Source: Terriglobus aquaticus (lineage in GTDB: Bacteria; Acidobacteriota; Terriglobia; Terriglobales; Acidobacteriaceae). From it: a stretch of 64,000 nucleotides of DNA. The DNA lies in the NCBI RefSeq assembly GCF_025685415.1, contig NZ_JAGSYB010000001.1:1488001-1552000 (forward strand), read 5' to 3'. The notes beneath the pieces were generated by a model. The model did no database searches. It was not told where the DNA came from and saw nothing but the letters and a program-made list of their open reading frames with translations. Positions 41,491-50,401 of this stretch are shown here, one piece after another. The position numbers were made by a program, and so were the translations under genes. The first letter of the stretch is position 1; each line of letters opens with the position of its first letter.

Positions 41491-43734
41491 TTGCCATTTC
41501 GAACGGAGCGTTCCCGGATACAGCCTGGCTTTCGCGCAGGCAGATTCGGACTTCTGCTCACCTTCGCCTGCCTGCTGCCCGTGTTTCCCGCTCTCCGGGC
41601 GCAGGGCACGCAGCAATGGACGACCCAGCGTTTTGAGGATTTCGAACGCGGCACCGCGACCGGCGTCGCCATCCGGAACGACGGTCGCCTGGAACCCGCT
41701 CCGCACCTGGAAACGATCGCCAGCACGAAGGCCACCTATCTCTGGTCTCTGCTACCGCAGCGCGACGGCTCGACCCTGGTGGGCACGGGTGTGGCCAGCG
41801 GAGGTTCGCAGCTCCTGCGCATCGACCCGAAAGGCGCCACTACAACGGTGGCCGACTTTAAGGAACTTACCGTAACCGCAATCGCGCAGGCCCCCGATGG
41901 CAGCACCCTGGTCGCCACAGCTCCGGATGGGAAGGTATACCGCATCGGACCGGGCGGGAAACCGGAAGTAATCTTTGATCCGACACTTACAGCGGAGAAG
42001 CCGAAGTATCTCTGGAGCCTGGCTGTAACCCCGTCCGGCGATATCCTCGTTGCAGCCGGTGCGCCCGCCGCGATCTATCGAATCGCTCATGGGGCCGCTT
42101 TAGGAACAAAGCCCGAACTCCTCTTCCAGTCTGGCGACCAGCACATTCGCACCCTGCTGCTAAGTGCGGACGGCAACACCCTGTTCGCCGGTTCCGATGG
42201 CAGCGGCATCGTCTACCGCATCCCGCTGAACACACCCGGTCACAAGGCCTTCGCTCTGTACACCGCCCCGAAGCACGAGATCACCTCGCTCGCCCTCGAT
42301 CCCGCCGGAAATCTCTACCTGGCGGCCATCGGCGACCGACGCCCGCCGGCACTGCCGCCGTTGCCCGCCGCGGGGGAGCCCCGCATCTCCATCACCTTCA
42401 CCCAGCCCGGCTCTTCCGTCGCCGCGCCCACGAACGCCCTCGTTCCGGATGGCTCTGAGATCGACCGCATCGCGCCAGACGACACACCAACCCGCCTGCT
42501 GAACCTGCGGGAAGAGATCACCTACGCCCTTGCGTGGCGCGGCAACGCCCTGCTTGCCGCTACCGGCAATCGCGGCCACATCTATCGCATCGACCCTTCC
42601 CGCCCTGGCAGCTATACCGACGTGGCCCACACCGAGGCCAACCAGGCCGTAGCCATGGCCGCTACGGCCAATGGTGTGCGCATCGTCACCGCTAACTCCG
42701 GCCGCCTGCTCGAGCTGCAGGACACGCCGGCCGCGGACTCCACCTACACGTCCGACGTGTTTGACGGCACGTTCGCAACGCAGTGGGGGCGTGCGGAACT
42801 GACGGGAACCCGCGATCGCATCGATCTATTCGCGCGTTCCGGCAACGTGGAGAACAATCGCAGCGGCCTCGGCGACCTGTGGTCCGACTGGCAGCCGGTT
42901 CGCCCTGACCAGACCCCGCTACCGGTGCCCGTGGCCCGGTACCTGCAGTGGAAGGCCGTGCTTCACCCGGGCGCAGTTCTGAACGCCGTCGCCGTCAACT
43001 ACCTGCAACGGAATGTGCCACCGACGGTTGAGGACGTCGTGGTGCAACCGGGCGCTCGCGTCCCGTCCTCCTCTCCCGCGACACCGCCCACAACGGTGCC
43101 GGTCACATTTCGTGCCAATGGAACGTCGGCCCCGACGCCACCCGCCGAGATCACGCCCGGTCCCCTGCTGGCCCAGCGCGACCCGAAGGCGGTCACGGTC
43201 CGTTGGATTGCCCGCGATCCTAACGGCGACGACCTGATGTTTGCCGTGTATGCCCGCGGCATCGGAGAGCAAACCTGGCGCCTGCTGAAGGACCACATCT
43301 CCGAACGGGTCTACAGCTTCGACTCCTCGCTGCTGCCCGACGGCCAGTACGAGATCCGCATCGTCGCCTCGGACGCACCCGTCCACAGCGATGCCGACGC
43401 CTTGACCGCCGAGCGCATCTCCGAGCCATTCATCATCGACACCACGCCGCCTACCATCAGCCCACTCACCGCGGCCCTGCGCGACGGCAGACTCACCGCA
43501 GCCTTTGAGGCGCACGACGCTACCTCGCCCATCAGTCATGCCGAGTTCTCCATCGACGCCGGTCCGTGGCAGTACCTGGAGCCGATCGGCCGGCTCAGCG
43601 ACTCTCTCGCGGAGCACTACCTCCTTGACGTGCCGATGGCCAGCACAACCCCAAGCGCAGGCGAACACACGGTCGCTGTTCGCGTGTTCGATCGCAACGA
43701 AAACACGACCAGCGCCAAGGCACTTGTCCGATGA
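41491..43734 (+). CDS. Secreted beta-propeller protein with Ig/fibronectin-like C-terminus
   Basis: A 747-residue exported protein with a signal peptide (LLLTFACLLPVFPALRAQG). Residues about 60-410 form a six- or seven-bladed propeller of WD40/NHL-type repeats (LVGTGVASGGSQLLRID, LVATAPDGKVYRIGPGG, LFAGSDGSGIVYRIPL, LLAATGNRGHIYRIDP). The rest contains beta-sandwich stretches (VTVRWIARDPNGDDLMF; YSFDSSLLPDGQYEIRIVASD). The start is TTG with GAGG at good spacing. It lies between the S55 gene and the LolC-like permease, with short gaps, so the three may form one envelope-related operon. No enzymatic motif is seen. Confidence 0.78.
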   Translation: MPFRTERSRIQPGFRAGRFGLLLTFACLLPVFPALRAQGTQQWTTQRFEDFERGTATGVAIRNDGRLEPAPHLETIASTKATYLWSLLPQRDGSTLVGTGVASGGSQLLRIDPKGATTTVADFKELTVTAIAQAPDGSTLVATAPDGKVYRIGPGGKPEVIFDPTLTAEKPKYLWSLAVTPSGDILVAAGAPAAIYRIAHGAALGTKPELLFQSGDQHIRTLLLSADGNTLFAGSDGSGIVYRIPLNTPGHKAFALYTAPKHEITSLALDPAGNLYLAAIGDRRPPALPPLPAAGEPRISITFTQPGSSVAAPTNALVPDGSEIDRIAPDDTPTRLLNLREEITYALAWRGNALLAATGNRGHIYRIDPSRPGSYTDVAHTEANQAVAMAATANGVRIVTANSGRLLELQDTPAADSTYTSDVFDGTFATQWGRAELTGTRDRIDLFARSGNVENNRSGLGDLWSDWQPVRPDQTPLPVPVARYLQWKAVLHPGAVLNAVAVNYLQRNVPPTVEDVVVQPGARVPSSSPATPPTTVPVTFRANGTSAPTPPAEITPGPLLAQRDPKAVTVRWIARDPNGDDLMFAVYARGIGEQTWRLLKDHISERVYSFDSSLLPDGQYEIRIVASDAPVHSDADALTAERISEPFIIDTTPPTISPLTAALRDGRLTAAFEAHDATSPISHAEFSIDAGPWQYLEPIGRLSDSLAEHYLLDVPMASTTPSAGEHTVAVRVFDRNENTTSAKALVR

Positions 43735-43755
43735 GAGCCGGCAGGAGCGGGATCG

Positions 43756-44988
43756 ATGCGCTTTGAATTGTTCGTGGCTGCCCGCTACCTGCGTGCGCGC
43801 CGGCGCCAGGCGGTCATAGGCGTCATCACCGCCATCTCTGTCATCGGGGTTGCGGCTGGCGTAGCCGCGCTGATCATCGCACTCGCCATCACCAATGGCA
43901 TGCGGCGCGACCTGCAGTCGCGGCTGCTCGGCTCCACCGCGCACGTAGACCTGATGCGCGTTTCTGGCGACGGCATTCGCGACTGGCGCTCGCTCGTGCA
44001 GCGGATGCGGCAACAGCCCCACGTGACCGCCGTTGCACCAGGCCTGTACGGCCAGGTGCTCATCTCGCGCGGTCCACGCTCCGGCGGAGCCCTAATTAAA
44101 GGTGTCGTTCCCGCCGACGAGAAGACCGTCTCCGACCTGTTGAACCACGTTCAGAAGGGCTCCGCAGACGCCTTTTCCAGCGATGCGACGTCCGCCTTGC
44201 CACCAGTCGTGATCGGCTCCGATCTGGCGGAGACGCTGGGTGCCGCGGTGAACGACTCAGTGTTGGTGACAAGCCCACAGGGCGAACTCACTCCACTTGG
44301 GCTGCAGCCCCGCTACGCACGCTATCGCGTGGTCGGCATTTTCCACTCCGGCTTCTACCAGTACGACAGCAGCTACGCCTTCATGCGCCTGGCCGACGCC
44401 CAGCGCCTGTTCAGCGAACCCGACCTTGTGTCGGTGCTGAGTTTCAAGGTGGACGATCTGTACCAGGCCGCCGCGATTGGCCGCCAACTGGAAGCCGCCG
44501 CCGGACCTGGCTACCAGACGACCAACTGGATGGACCAGAACCGCGAGCTGTTCCGCGCGCTCAAGCTGGAGCAGGTGGTCACCTTCATCGTGATCGGCCT
44601 GATTGTTTGCGTCGCCGCGCTGAACATCCTGATCGCGCTCACCATGCTCGTTATGGAGAAGACTCGCGACATTGCCGTGCTGATGAGCTTCGGCGTTCGC
44701 CCCGACCAGGTGCGCCGCATCTTCCTATTGCAAGGCCTGCTGATCAGCGCAACTGGAACCGTGATCGGCCTTGTGATCGGGTACGGCGTGTCCTGGGCCG
44801 GATCGCACTACCGCTTCATCCCGTTATCGGAAGCGGTGTACAGCATCGACTACCTGCCCTTTGCGCCGCGAGTGATCGACGCCGTGATCGTCAGCGTTGT
44901 TTCCCTGCTGACGGCGCTCGTGGCTACGCTCTACCCCAGCAACTCCGCCGCGAAGATCCTGCCCGCCGAAGCGCTCCGCTACGAGTAG
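43756..44988 (+). CDS. LolC/LolE-family ABC transporter permease
   Basis: A 410-residue inner-membrane permease: MRFELFVAARYLRARRRQAVIGVITAISVIGVAAGVAAL (in part) is the LolC/E N-terminus, a periplasmic MacB-like domain spans about 45-270, and an FtsX domain with three TM helices follows (VTFIVIGLIVCVAALNILI, MEKTRDIAVLMSFGVRPDQV). With a LolD ATPase it would extract lipoproteins from the inner membrane. No lolD gene is adjacent. AGGAG precedes the ATG. It follows the propeller protein by 21 bases. Confidence 0.9.
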   Translation: MRFELFVAARYLRARRRQAVIGVITAISVIGVAAGVAALIIALAITNGMRRDLQSRLLGSTAHVDLMRVSGDGIRDWRSLVQRMRQQPHVTAVAPGLYGQVLISRGPRSGGALIKGVVPADEKTVSDLLNHVQKGSADAFSSDATSALPPVVIGSDLAETLGAAVNDSVLVTSPQGELTPLGLQPRYARYRVVGIFHSGFYQYDSSYAFMRLADAQRLFSEPDLVSVLSFKVDDLYQAAAIGRQLEAAAGPGYQTTNWMDQNRELFRALKLEQVVTFIVIGLIVCVAALNILIALTMLVMEKTRDIAVLMSFGVRPDQVRRIFLLQGLLISATGTVIGLVIGYGVSWAGSHYRFIPLSEAVYSIDYLPFAPRVIDAVIVSVVSLLTALVATLYPSNSAAKILPAEALRYE

Positions 44989-45004
44989 CGATTGTCTGCA
45001 AAAG

Positions 45005-45032
45005 AGGAAGCACAGCCGAAGCTGTGCCTCCT
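45005..45032. terminator. Bidirectional hairpin
   Basis: Stem GCACAGC/GCTGTGC with loop CGAA, extended by AGGA/TCCT past one mismatch, between convergent genes. No long T run, so strength is uncertain. Confidence 0.6.
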
Positions 45033-45053
45033 ATGCCGCCGAGAGTTGAACGC

Positions 45054-46007
45054 CTACAGCGCCCACCCATTCACCCGCAGCCACGCGTACAACAGATCGG
45101 GCCACGCATTCACCTCCGGCACCGTCTGGGCAAGGCCCAAGCCGTGCCGTCCGTGCGGAAAGATGTGGAGCTCTGCAGAAACCTTGTTCTTCAGTAGCGC
45201 CTGGTAGAAGAGCACGGAATTCATCACCGGCACCACGGCATCATCCGTCGTGGACCAGAGGAACGTGGGAGGCGTCTGGGCTGTCACACGCTCATCCGCG
45301 CTCATCGATGAACGCTGCTCCGCAGTCGGCGCATCGCCCAGCAGGTACTTGACCGAGCCCTCGTGCGCCACGCCCTGCTCCATGCTGATCACGGGATAGC
45401 ACAGCACCAGGAAGTCCGGCCGGCTGCTCACGCGATCGATCGGATCCTCCGCTGACGGGTTCCCGCTGTCGAACATCGTCCCGGTACTCGCCGTCAGGTG
45501 GCCACCTGCCGAGAATCCGAGCATGCCGACGTGGTCTGGCGAGATGCCCATCTGTGCCGCGTGCGAGCGCACATACCGCACCGCGCGTTGCGCATCGCCC
45601 AGTTCGATGGGGTGGTGATAGGTGGGGCCCAGACGATACTTCAGCACCACCGCCGCCACGCCGTGCGCGTTCAGCCACTGCGCCACCTGTAGACCTTCGT
45701 GATCCATCGCAAGATGCGCGTAGCCACCACCGGGGGCCACCACAATCGCGGTGTGCGTGGGGTTGGCCGCGGGCAGGTACACCGCCACCGTCGGTATGTC
45801 GGGGTCCGCTTTGCCCACCGCGCCGGGCGCGCCGTTCGGCCACAGCGGAATCGCCGCGTGAACATCCAGCGGTTGATCCATGGACGCGGGCTTCGCTGGC
45901 GGCACGGGCATGCCTACCGACGGGGCTGCGGTTGTGTCCTGCGCACGCACACCGATCGAGAGACAGGCAGCGCACAGCAGCGTTGCCACTTGGGTAAACT
46001 TCCGCAT
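45054..46007 (-). CDS. Exported alpha/beta-hydrolase, carbohydrate-esterase-like
   Basis: A 317-residue protein with a signal peptide (FTQVATLLCAACLSIGVRAQ). Its fold is an esterase/lipase of the acetylxylan-esterase-like group: oxyanion region VVAPGGGYAHLAMDHEG, nucleophile elbow MLGFSAGGHL, acid in STTDDAVVPV and His in FPHGRHGLGL. PLWPNGAPGA near the start is typical of these periplasmic plant-polysaccharide esterases. AGGAA precedes the ATG at 46007. It is last on the minus-strand run below gtrA and may be transcribed with it. Confidence 0.86.
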   Translation of the reverse strand: MRKFTQVATLLCAACLSIGVRAQDTTAAPSVGMPVPPAKPASMDQPLDVHAAIPLWPNGAPGAVGKADPDIPTVAVYLPAANPTHTAIVVAPGGGYAHLAMDHEGLQVAQWLNAHGVAAVVLKYRLGPTYHHPIELGDAQRAVRYVRSHAAQMGISPDHVGMLGFSAGGHLTASTGTMFDSGNPSAEDPIDRVSSRPDFLVLCYPVISMEQGVAHEGSVKYLLGDAPTAEQRSSMSADERVTAQTPPTFLWSTTDDAVVPVMNSVLFYQALLKNKVSAELHIFPHGRHGLGLAQTVPEVNAWPDLLYAWLRVNGWAL

Positions 46008-46055
46008 CCGGCAGATTCCTCCAGCACTTAACCGCTCAGAAAAGACAAACACTCG

Positions 46056-46514
46056 TCAGGGTAACGGATGCGCTTTTTTCCGGAACGTGATGTTCTTATG
46101 TCCCAAAAACTGCGGCACGATCGCCACTGCGATGATGCACGCCTGAGCCGCATAGGGAGCCAGAGCGGGCCGCGGCAGCCAATGCGACAACAAGGCCGCT
46201 AGCGGGCCGACGGCAAACGTGCTCAGCAGCAGGCTAGGCACGTACACCACGAAGCTGCGGCTGTATTCCTGCCAGTAGTTGCCGCGGGTGTGGAACACAA
46301 ACCACTTGTACGTCAGGAACGACACGGTGATGTTGATGCACATGGCGACCAGCGCGGCCACGCTGGTCATGGTCGCCGCGTGATCCGGCCTGAGCCGGAC
46401 GAAGATCCAGGTAAACAGAAACGTATCCAGCATGCCGAACAGCGTGTTGCTGGCGCCGGCCATCAGGAAGCGCAGAGCTTCGCCTTTCGGAATGCGGTCT
46501 GCCAAACCAGCCAT
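46056..46514 (-). CDS. GtrA-family membrane protein (flippase-like)
   Basis: A 152-residue protein with four TM helices of the GtrA/DPMS family: LRFLMAGASNTLFGMLDTFLF, then NITVSFLTYKWFVF and a C-terminal FLGHKNITFRKK. Such proteins are thought to translocate polyprenyl-phosphate-linked sugars. Its start abuts the stop of the GT2 gene, forming a GtrB/GtrA-like pair that would attach a side-branch sugar to a glycan in the periplasm. Confidence 0.88.
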   Translation of the reverse strand: MAGLADRIPKGEALRFLMAGASNTLFGMLDTFLFTWIFVRLRPDHAATMTSVAALVAMCINITVSFLTYKWFVFHTRGNYWQEYSRSFVVYVPSLLLSTFAVGPLAALLSHWLPRPALAPYAAQACIIAVAIVPQFLGHKNITFRKKAHPLP

Positions 46515-47444
46515 TTAGAAGTTGATCCGTTCCTTCTCCGTCACCAGCGGCCTGTTCTGCACGATCGTATGGATCGACCCAATGTATTCGCCAATGATGC
46601 CGATAGCGATCAACTGGATCGACCCTAGAAAGAACAGGCCGATCATCGTCGGAGCGAGGCCCAGCTCAAAGTGGTTCCAGAAGAGCAGCTTTGCGATCAG
46701 GTAGAAAAACCCGATGAGCAGGCTGATGCCGGCAAAGACGAAGCCGCCAAACGTGACCAGGCGCAGCGGCACCTTCGACAGGTTCGTGATGCCCAGCATC
46801 GCCATGTCGTACAGCGTGTAGAAGTTGTTCTTGGTGATCCCGCGCTCGCGCCGCTTCTGCCCGTAGGCAATCTGCTTAATGGGAAAGCCGACCTCTGCAA
46901 CCATGCCCCGGAAGTACGGGTACGGATCGCCATAGCGGCGGACCACTTCCATCACCTGCCGGTCGTACAGACCGAAGCCCGTGTAGTGCCGCAACACCTG
47001 CACGCTCGTCAGCCGCTCCACCGTGCGGTAATACGTGGTCCGGATACGGTACATCAGACCGCTTTCCTCGGACGAGGTCTTCACACCGACAACGACCTTC
47101 CAACCCTTTTCCCATTCGCGGACAAACTGCTCGATCAGCTCCGGCGGATCCTGCAGGTCGCTCAGCAACACGACCACCGCGTCTCCCTTAGCCTCCAGCA
47201 TGGCGTGGTGCGGCGAGCGGATGTGTCCGAAGTTCCTCGCATTCACGATGACCTTCACGTGCGGATCGTCCGCCGCAAGCACGCGCAGTTCATCTACTGT
47301 CGTGTCCGTGGAGGCGTTGTCGATGATGATGTGCTCGTAGTCGTACTCCGGCATGCGCCGAAACACTTCGCGCACCCGCTCGACCAGCGGCTGCACATTG
47401 CCGGATTCGTTGTAGGCCGGGCTGACGACGCTGATCTTTTTCAT
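46515..47444 (-). CDS. GT2 polyprenol-phosphate glycosyltransferase (GtrB-like)
   Basis: A 309-residue enzyme: catalytic GT2 domain with ISVVSPAYNESGNV, IIDNASTDTTV and LLSDLQDPPELIEQF (the DxD-like acidic motif), followed by two C-terminal TM helices (LVTFGGFVFAGISLLIGFF; MIGLFFLGSIQLIAIGIIG). It likely charges undecaprenyl phosphate with a sugar. The start is the ATG at 47444, eight bases after AGGAG; a GTG at 47453 is too close to that site. It is immediately followed by gtrA and preceded by the epimerase gene by 31 bases. Confidence 0.88.
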   Translation of the reverse strand: MKKISVVSPAYNESGNVQPLVERVREVFRRMPEYDYEHIIIDNASTDTTVDELRVLAADDPHVKVIVNARNFGHIRSPHHAMLEAKGDAVVVLLSDLQDPPELIEQFVREWEKGWKVVVGVKTSSEESGLMYRIRTTYYRTVERLTSVQVLRHYTGFGLYDRQVMEVVRRYGDPYPYFRGMVAEVGFPIKQIAYGQKRRERGITKNNFYTLYDMAMLGITNLSKVPLRLVTFGGFVFAGISLLIGFFYLIAKLLFWNHFELGLAPTMIGLFFLGSIQLIAIGIIGEYIGSIHTIVQNRPLVTEKERINF

Positions 47445-47475
47445 GTCTCGCACTCCTGGCTCAGGTCTGTTCTGC

Positions 47476-48549
47476 TCAAGCTCGTTTCCAACCGTACCAT
47501 CCTGCCGTGCGCTGAATGGTCTCCCGCAGGTCGACTGTCACGCGCAGCCCCAGCTCTCGTTCCGCCCGCTCCACGCTGGGAACATAGCGCGACACGGGCG
47601 CGCCCGCCGCGGCCTGCTGCCGCACCTCAACCGCGGCACCTGGCGCCAGAACATCGCGCACGGCTTCGGCAACCTGCCGCAGATTCAGGCTTTCGGGAGA
47701 ACCCAGGTTGTACGCGCGCCCACTCGGCGCCTGGAACAGCATCCGCCACATCCAGGCCACGGCATCGCCGGCGTACAGATACGATCGCGTCGGAGTTCCA
47801 TCGCCCTCCAAAATGATCGGTCCACCACGCATCGCATCTCGGATGAAGTTGCCCAGGGCGAAGTGGCTGTCCAGGGGCAGATGCGGGCCGCCCAACGCGA
47901 AGATGCGAGCGCTCACATGCTCCACGCCGTACTCCCGTTCGGCCAGTGCTCCAAGCAGTTCGGAGACGCGCTTCCCCTCCCCGTACACACTCTTCACCGT
48001 CATGGAGTCGGGCGCGCCAGCATACTCTTCCGGCAGGTTCACCACATCACTCGGCTGCCGCCCGTACACCGCGCCAGAGCTCGTCTGCAGCATGCGCTTC
48101 GTACCGTGTGTGCGCGCAAACTCCACCGTGCGCTGCATGCCCGCAAGGATCGTGCTCCACATCTCCTGCGGCTCTTCGGCGAGTTGTTTTGCGCTGGCCT
48201 CCGTTGCCGCCGCGATCAGGTATTTGTGCTCGCCTTCAGGGAAGGCGAAGTCACGCACGTCCCCCGCAACCAGGTCGATGCCGCAATCGCCCGAGAACAG
48301 GTGAGGCATCTTCGCTCGAAACGCGTCCGGCCGGCGAGACAGAGCGGTCACGCGGGTATCCAGCTCCAGTTCGCGGCGCACCCAAACGAAACTCTCCAAG
48401 AGCCAAGAACCCAGAAACCCGGTGCCACCGGTGATCAGGATGCGCTCGCCGCGCGCTTGCTCCCACAGGTCTCTTGTTTGCTCCAGCACAGCACGGAGGT
48501 CGGCATGCGCGATCGGGCGCGCCACAGTTCCGCTGCCCGCACCGCTCAA
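47476..48549 (-). CDS. NAD-dependent sugar epimerase/dehydratase
   Basis: A 357-residue extended SDR. NAD-binding ILITGGTGFLGSWLLES near 35-50, catalytic Ser in LQTSSGAVYGR, and YGEGKRVSE (YxxxK). It resembles the dTDP- and CDP-sugar epimerases of O-antigen loci. The start is probably the TTG at 48549 in a TTGA overlap with the TPP-enzyme stop; a GTG at 48525 is possible. It is the last sugar-modifying enzyme of the operon and may reduce or epimerise the product. Confidence 0.84.
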   Translation of the reverse strand: MSGAGSGTVARPIAHADLRAVLEQTRDLWEQARGERILITGGTGFLGSWLLESFVWVRRELELDTRVTALSRRPDAFRAKMPHLFSGDCGIDLVAGDVRDFAFPEGEHKYLIAAATEASAKQLAEEPQEMWSTILAGMQRTVEFARTHGTKRMLQTSSGAVYGRQPSDVVNLPEEYAGAPDSMTVKSVYGEGKRVSELLGALAEREYGVEHVSARIFALGGPHLPLDSHFALGNFIRDAMRGGPIILEGDGTPTRSYLYAGDAVAWMWRMLFQAPSGRAYNLGSPESLNLRQVAEAVRDVLAPGAAVEVRQQAAAGAPVSRYVPSVERAERELGLRVTVDLRETIQRTAGWYGWKRA

Positions 48550-50357
48550 GCAGTCACCTTGGTCACAGGATCGGCCGCAAGATACCGGAAGACCTTTGCC
48601 GCAGTCTCCGGTGGCAGGTCTGGCGACATGAAGTGCAAGGGGTTCGACTCCATGCTGCCCGCTTCCGTGATACGGCTCGTGATCTTCGGCCAATACGTCT
48701 GCTTCGGATCGATGTTGACCAGGAAGGCGGCGGGCCCGTCAGAGTGGAAACGCTCCAGGAAGAGCGGGTCGTTCTCGAAGCCTGGCTGCAGCGTCATCAC
48801 CGGGATGGAGTACGCCGGGAACAACTGGTGCCAGTCGGGCAGACCGAGGCCGGTCTCGATGTCGCAGCCGACGTAGTGTCCCTTGAAGTAGTTGATCTGG
48901 GACATGCGGATCGATGCATAGCCGTGGTCGTCGTTGAGGAAGATCTTCAGCTTCAGCTTCTGCGCCCGGACGGTGCCCAGCTCCTGCAGGTTCTGAGAGA
49001 AACCACCGTCTCCCTCCATCAGGATGGTCCGCCGCGGCCGCATGCCGATTGCGGCTCCGATCGCCGCGCTTAGGCCGTATCCCATGCTGGCCAGGCTCTT
49101 GTTGGTCTGGCTACGCTGGCCACGTTTCAGATTCCAAACCTGCATCGCACTGGTAAATGCGCCGCCACTCGAACACGGGATCACGATGTCGTTCTCGTCG
49201 CAAAGCGAGCTGAGCGTGTGGTTGAACACGAACGAGGACAGGTACGGCTCCTGCACCTTGTTCTCGGGATCGAGCAGCGGCACCTCGCTGCGCACCATCC
49301 GGCAGAACTCAAGCCACTCGTCCCAGTCCCCGGGTTGCACCGTGGCTAACTCGCGAAGTACCGCGTTCGCATCGCCGTGAATTGGCATGTCTACCCGCGG
49401 ATGGCCCTTGGCAAGCTCACGAGCATCGATCTCAACCTGGACCAGTTTTCCAACAGGCACATACTGTTGCCAGTTGAAGCCGGTCTGCTGAAGTCCTAAC
49501 CGCGTGCCCAGCGCGATGACCAGGTCTGCCTGCTGCTGCAGAATGTTGGCCGATCGCTGCCCCCACGTATTCGGCCGCCCGAAGTAGTACGGGTGCTCGG
49601 AGGGCACACGATCCATGCCGTTCCAGGTCACCATTAGCGGCAGCCGCGTCCGTTCCAGTGAGGGCATCAACTGCTCTGCCACAGCGCGGTCCACACCGCC
49701 GCCCAGCAGTACCACCGGCCGCTTTGCTTCCGCAAGCATAGCCTTCAACTTCGCGATCTGATCGGCAGACGGCGTAGGCAGCGCAGGCAATTCAACGACG
49801 GCCTTGCCGTCCTTCGATGCGTTCGTGAGCTCCGCCTCGTCAACCGGAGCACCCTGCAGGTCCAATGGCACTTCCACAAAGACCGGACCTTTGCGACCCG
49901 AGCTTCCCGCCTGCGTCCATGCGTTAAACGTGCGCTGATCGATGATCTTCTCCATCAGCACCGACTTCACCGAAACAGGACCGGCAATGGCGACGCCGTC
50001 CACCTCCTGGATGCCCCGCTGCCGCACGTCTCCGCGGTTCAGGTCGGCCACCTTCACCTGTCCTCCCAGCACAAGCAGTTCGTGGCTTTCGAGGAATGCT
50101 CCGGCGAGCGCGGTGATCAGGTTGGTCATGCCGGGACCCGCTGTGACTAGCGCAAAGGCGCGCGCTCCGTCGCTGATCTCGGTTAGGTATTCCGCAGCGA
50201 CACCCGCCGCTACCTCATGGACGATGGGCACGCAGGTGAAGCGGTGGCTGCAGCTTTCCAGCAGGTGCATGATGTTGCCGCCCGCCAGGTAGAAGCAATG
50301 CGTATAGCCAAGCTGCACGAGCCATTCGGCCATCAAGTCGGAGTATTTTGTGCTCAT
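48546..50357 (-). CDS. Acetolactate-synthase-like ThDP enzyme of a sugar locus (YerE-like candidate)
   Basis: A 603-residue three-domain ThDP enzyme. The catalytic Glu is Glu48 in PIVHEVAAGVAAEYL; ALVTAGPGMTNLITALAG is the conserved glycine region; the ThDP motif is MEGDGGFSQNLQELG...FLNDD (GDG then ND). It resembles acetolactate synthase, but its partners are sugar genes. YerE of Yersinia is such an enzyme and adds a two-carbon unit from pyruvate to a CDP-4-keto-3,6-dideoxyhexose, the very product of the RfbF-G-H genes nearby. The same role is inferred here. The operon also carries a DHQ-synthase-like gene, not in the yersiniose set as I know it. Confidence 0.85.
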   Translation of the reverse strand: MSTKYSDLMAEWLVQLGYTHCFYLAGGNIMHLLESCSHRFTCVPIVHEVAAGVAAEYLTEISDGARAFALVTAGPGMTNLITALAGAFLESHELLVLGGQVKVADLNRGDVRQRGIQEVDGVAIAGPVSVKSVLMEKIIDQRTFNAWTQAGSSGRKGPVFVEVPLDLQGAPVDEAELTNASKDGKAVVELPALPTPSADQIAKLKAMLAEAKRPVVLLGGGVDRAVAEQLMPSLERTRLPLMVTWNGMDRVPSEHPYYFGRPNTWGQRSANILQQQADLVIALGTRLGLQQTGFNWQQYVPVGKLVQVEIDARELAKGHPRVDMPIHGDANAVLRELATVQPGDWDEWLEFCRMVRSEVPLLDPENKVQEPYLSSFVFNHTLSSLCDENDIVIPCSSGGAFTSAMQVWNLKRGQRSQTNKSLASMGYGLSAAIGAAIGMRPRRTILMEGDGGFSQNLQELGTVRAQKLKLKIFLNDDHGYASIRMSQINYFKGHYVGCDIETGLGLPDWHQLFPAYSIPVMTLQPGFENDPLFLERFHSDGPAAFLVNIDPKQTYWPKITSRITEAGSMESNPLHFMSPDLPPETAAKVFRYLAADPVTKVTA

Positions 50358-50401
50358 ACCAGTTCTCTATCTTCCTGCGGTTGCGCTCGCTCCGGAGGCA
50401 A

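Noticed and set aside
47476-48693. N-terminal 48 residues of the epimerase frame as part of the protein
   Set aside because: They lie inside the ThDP-enzyme gene and lack similarity; TTG at 48549 in a TTGA overlap is the better start.
48546-50357. Housekeeping acetolactate synthase (ilvB)
   Set aside because: No small subunit or ilv genes nearby; it overlaps a sugar epimerase gene and lies in a dideoxysugar locus.
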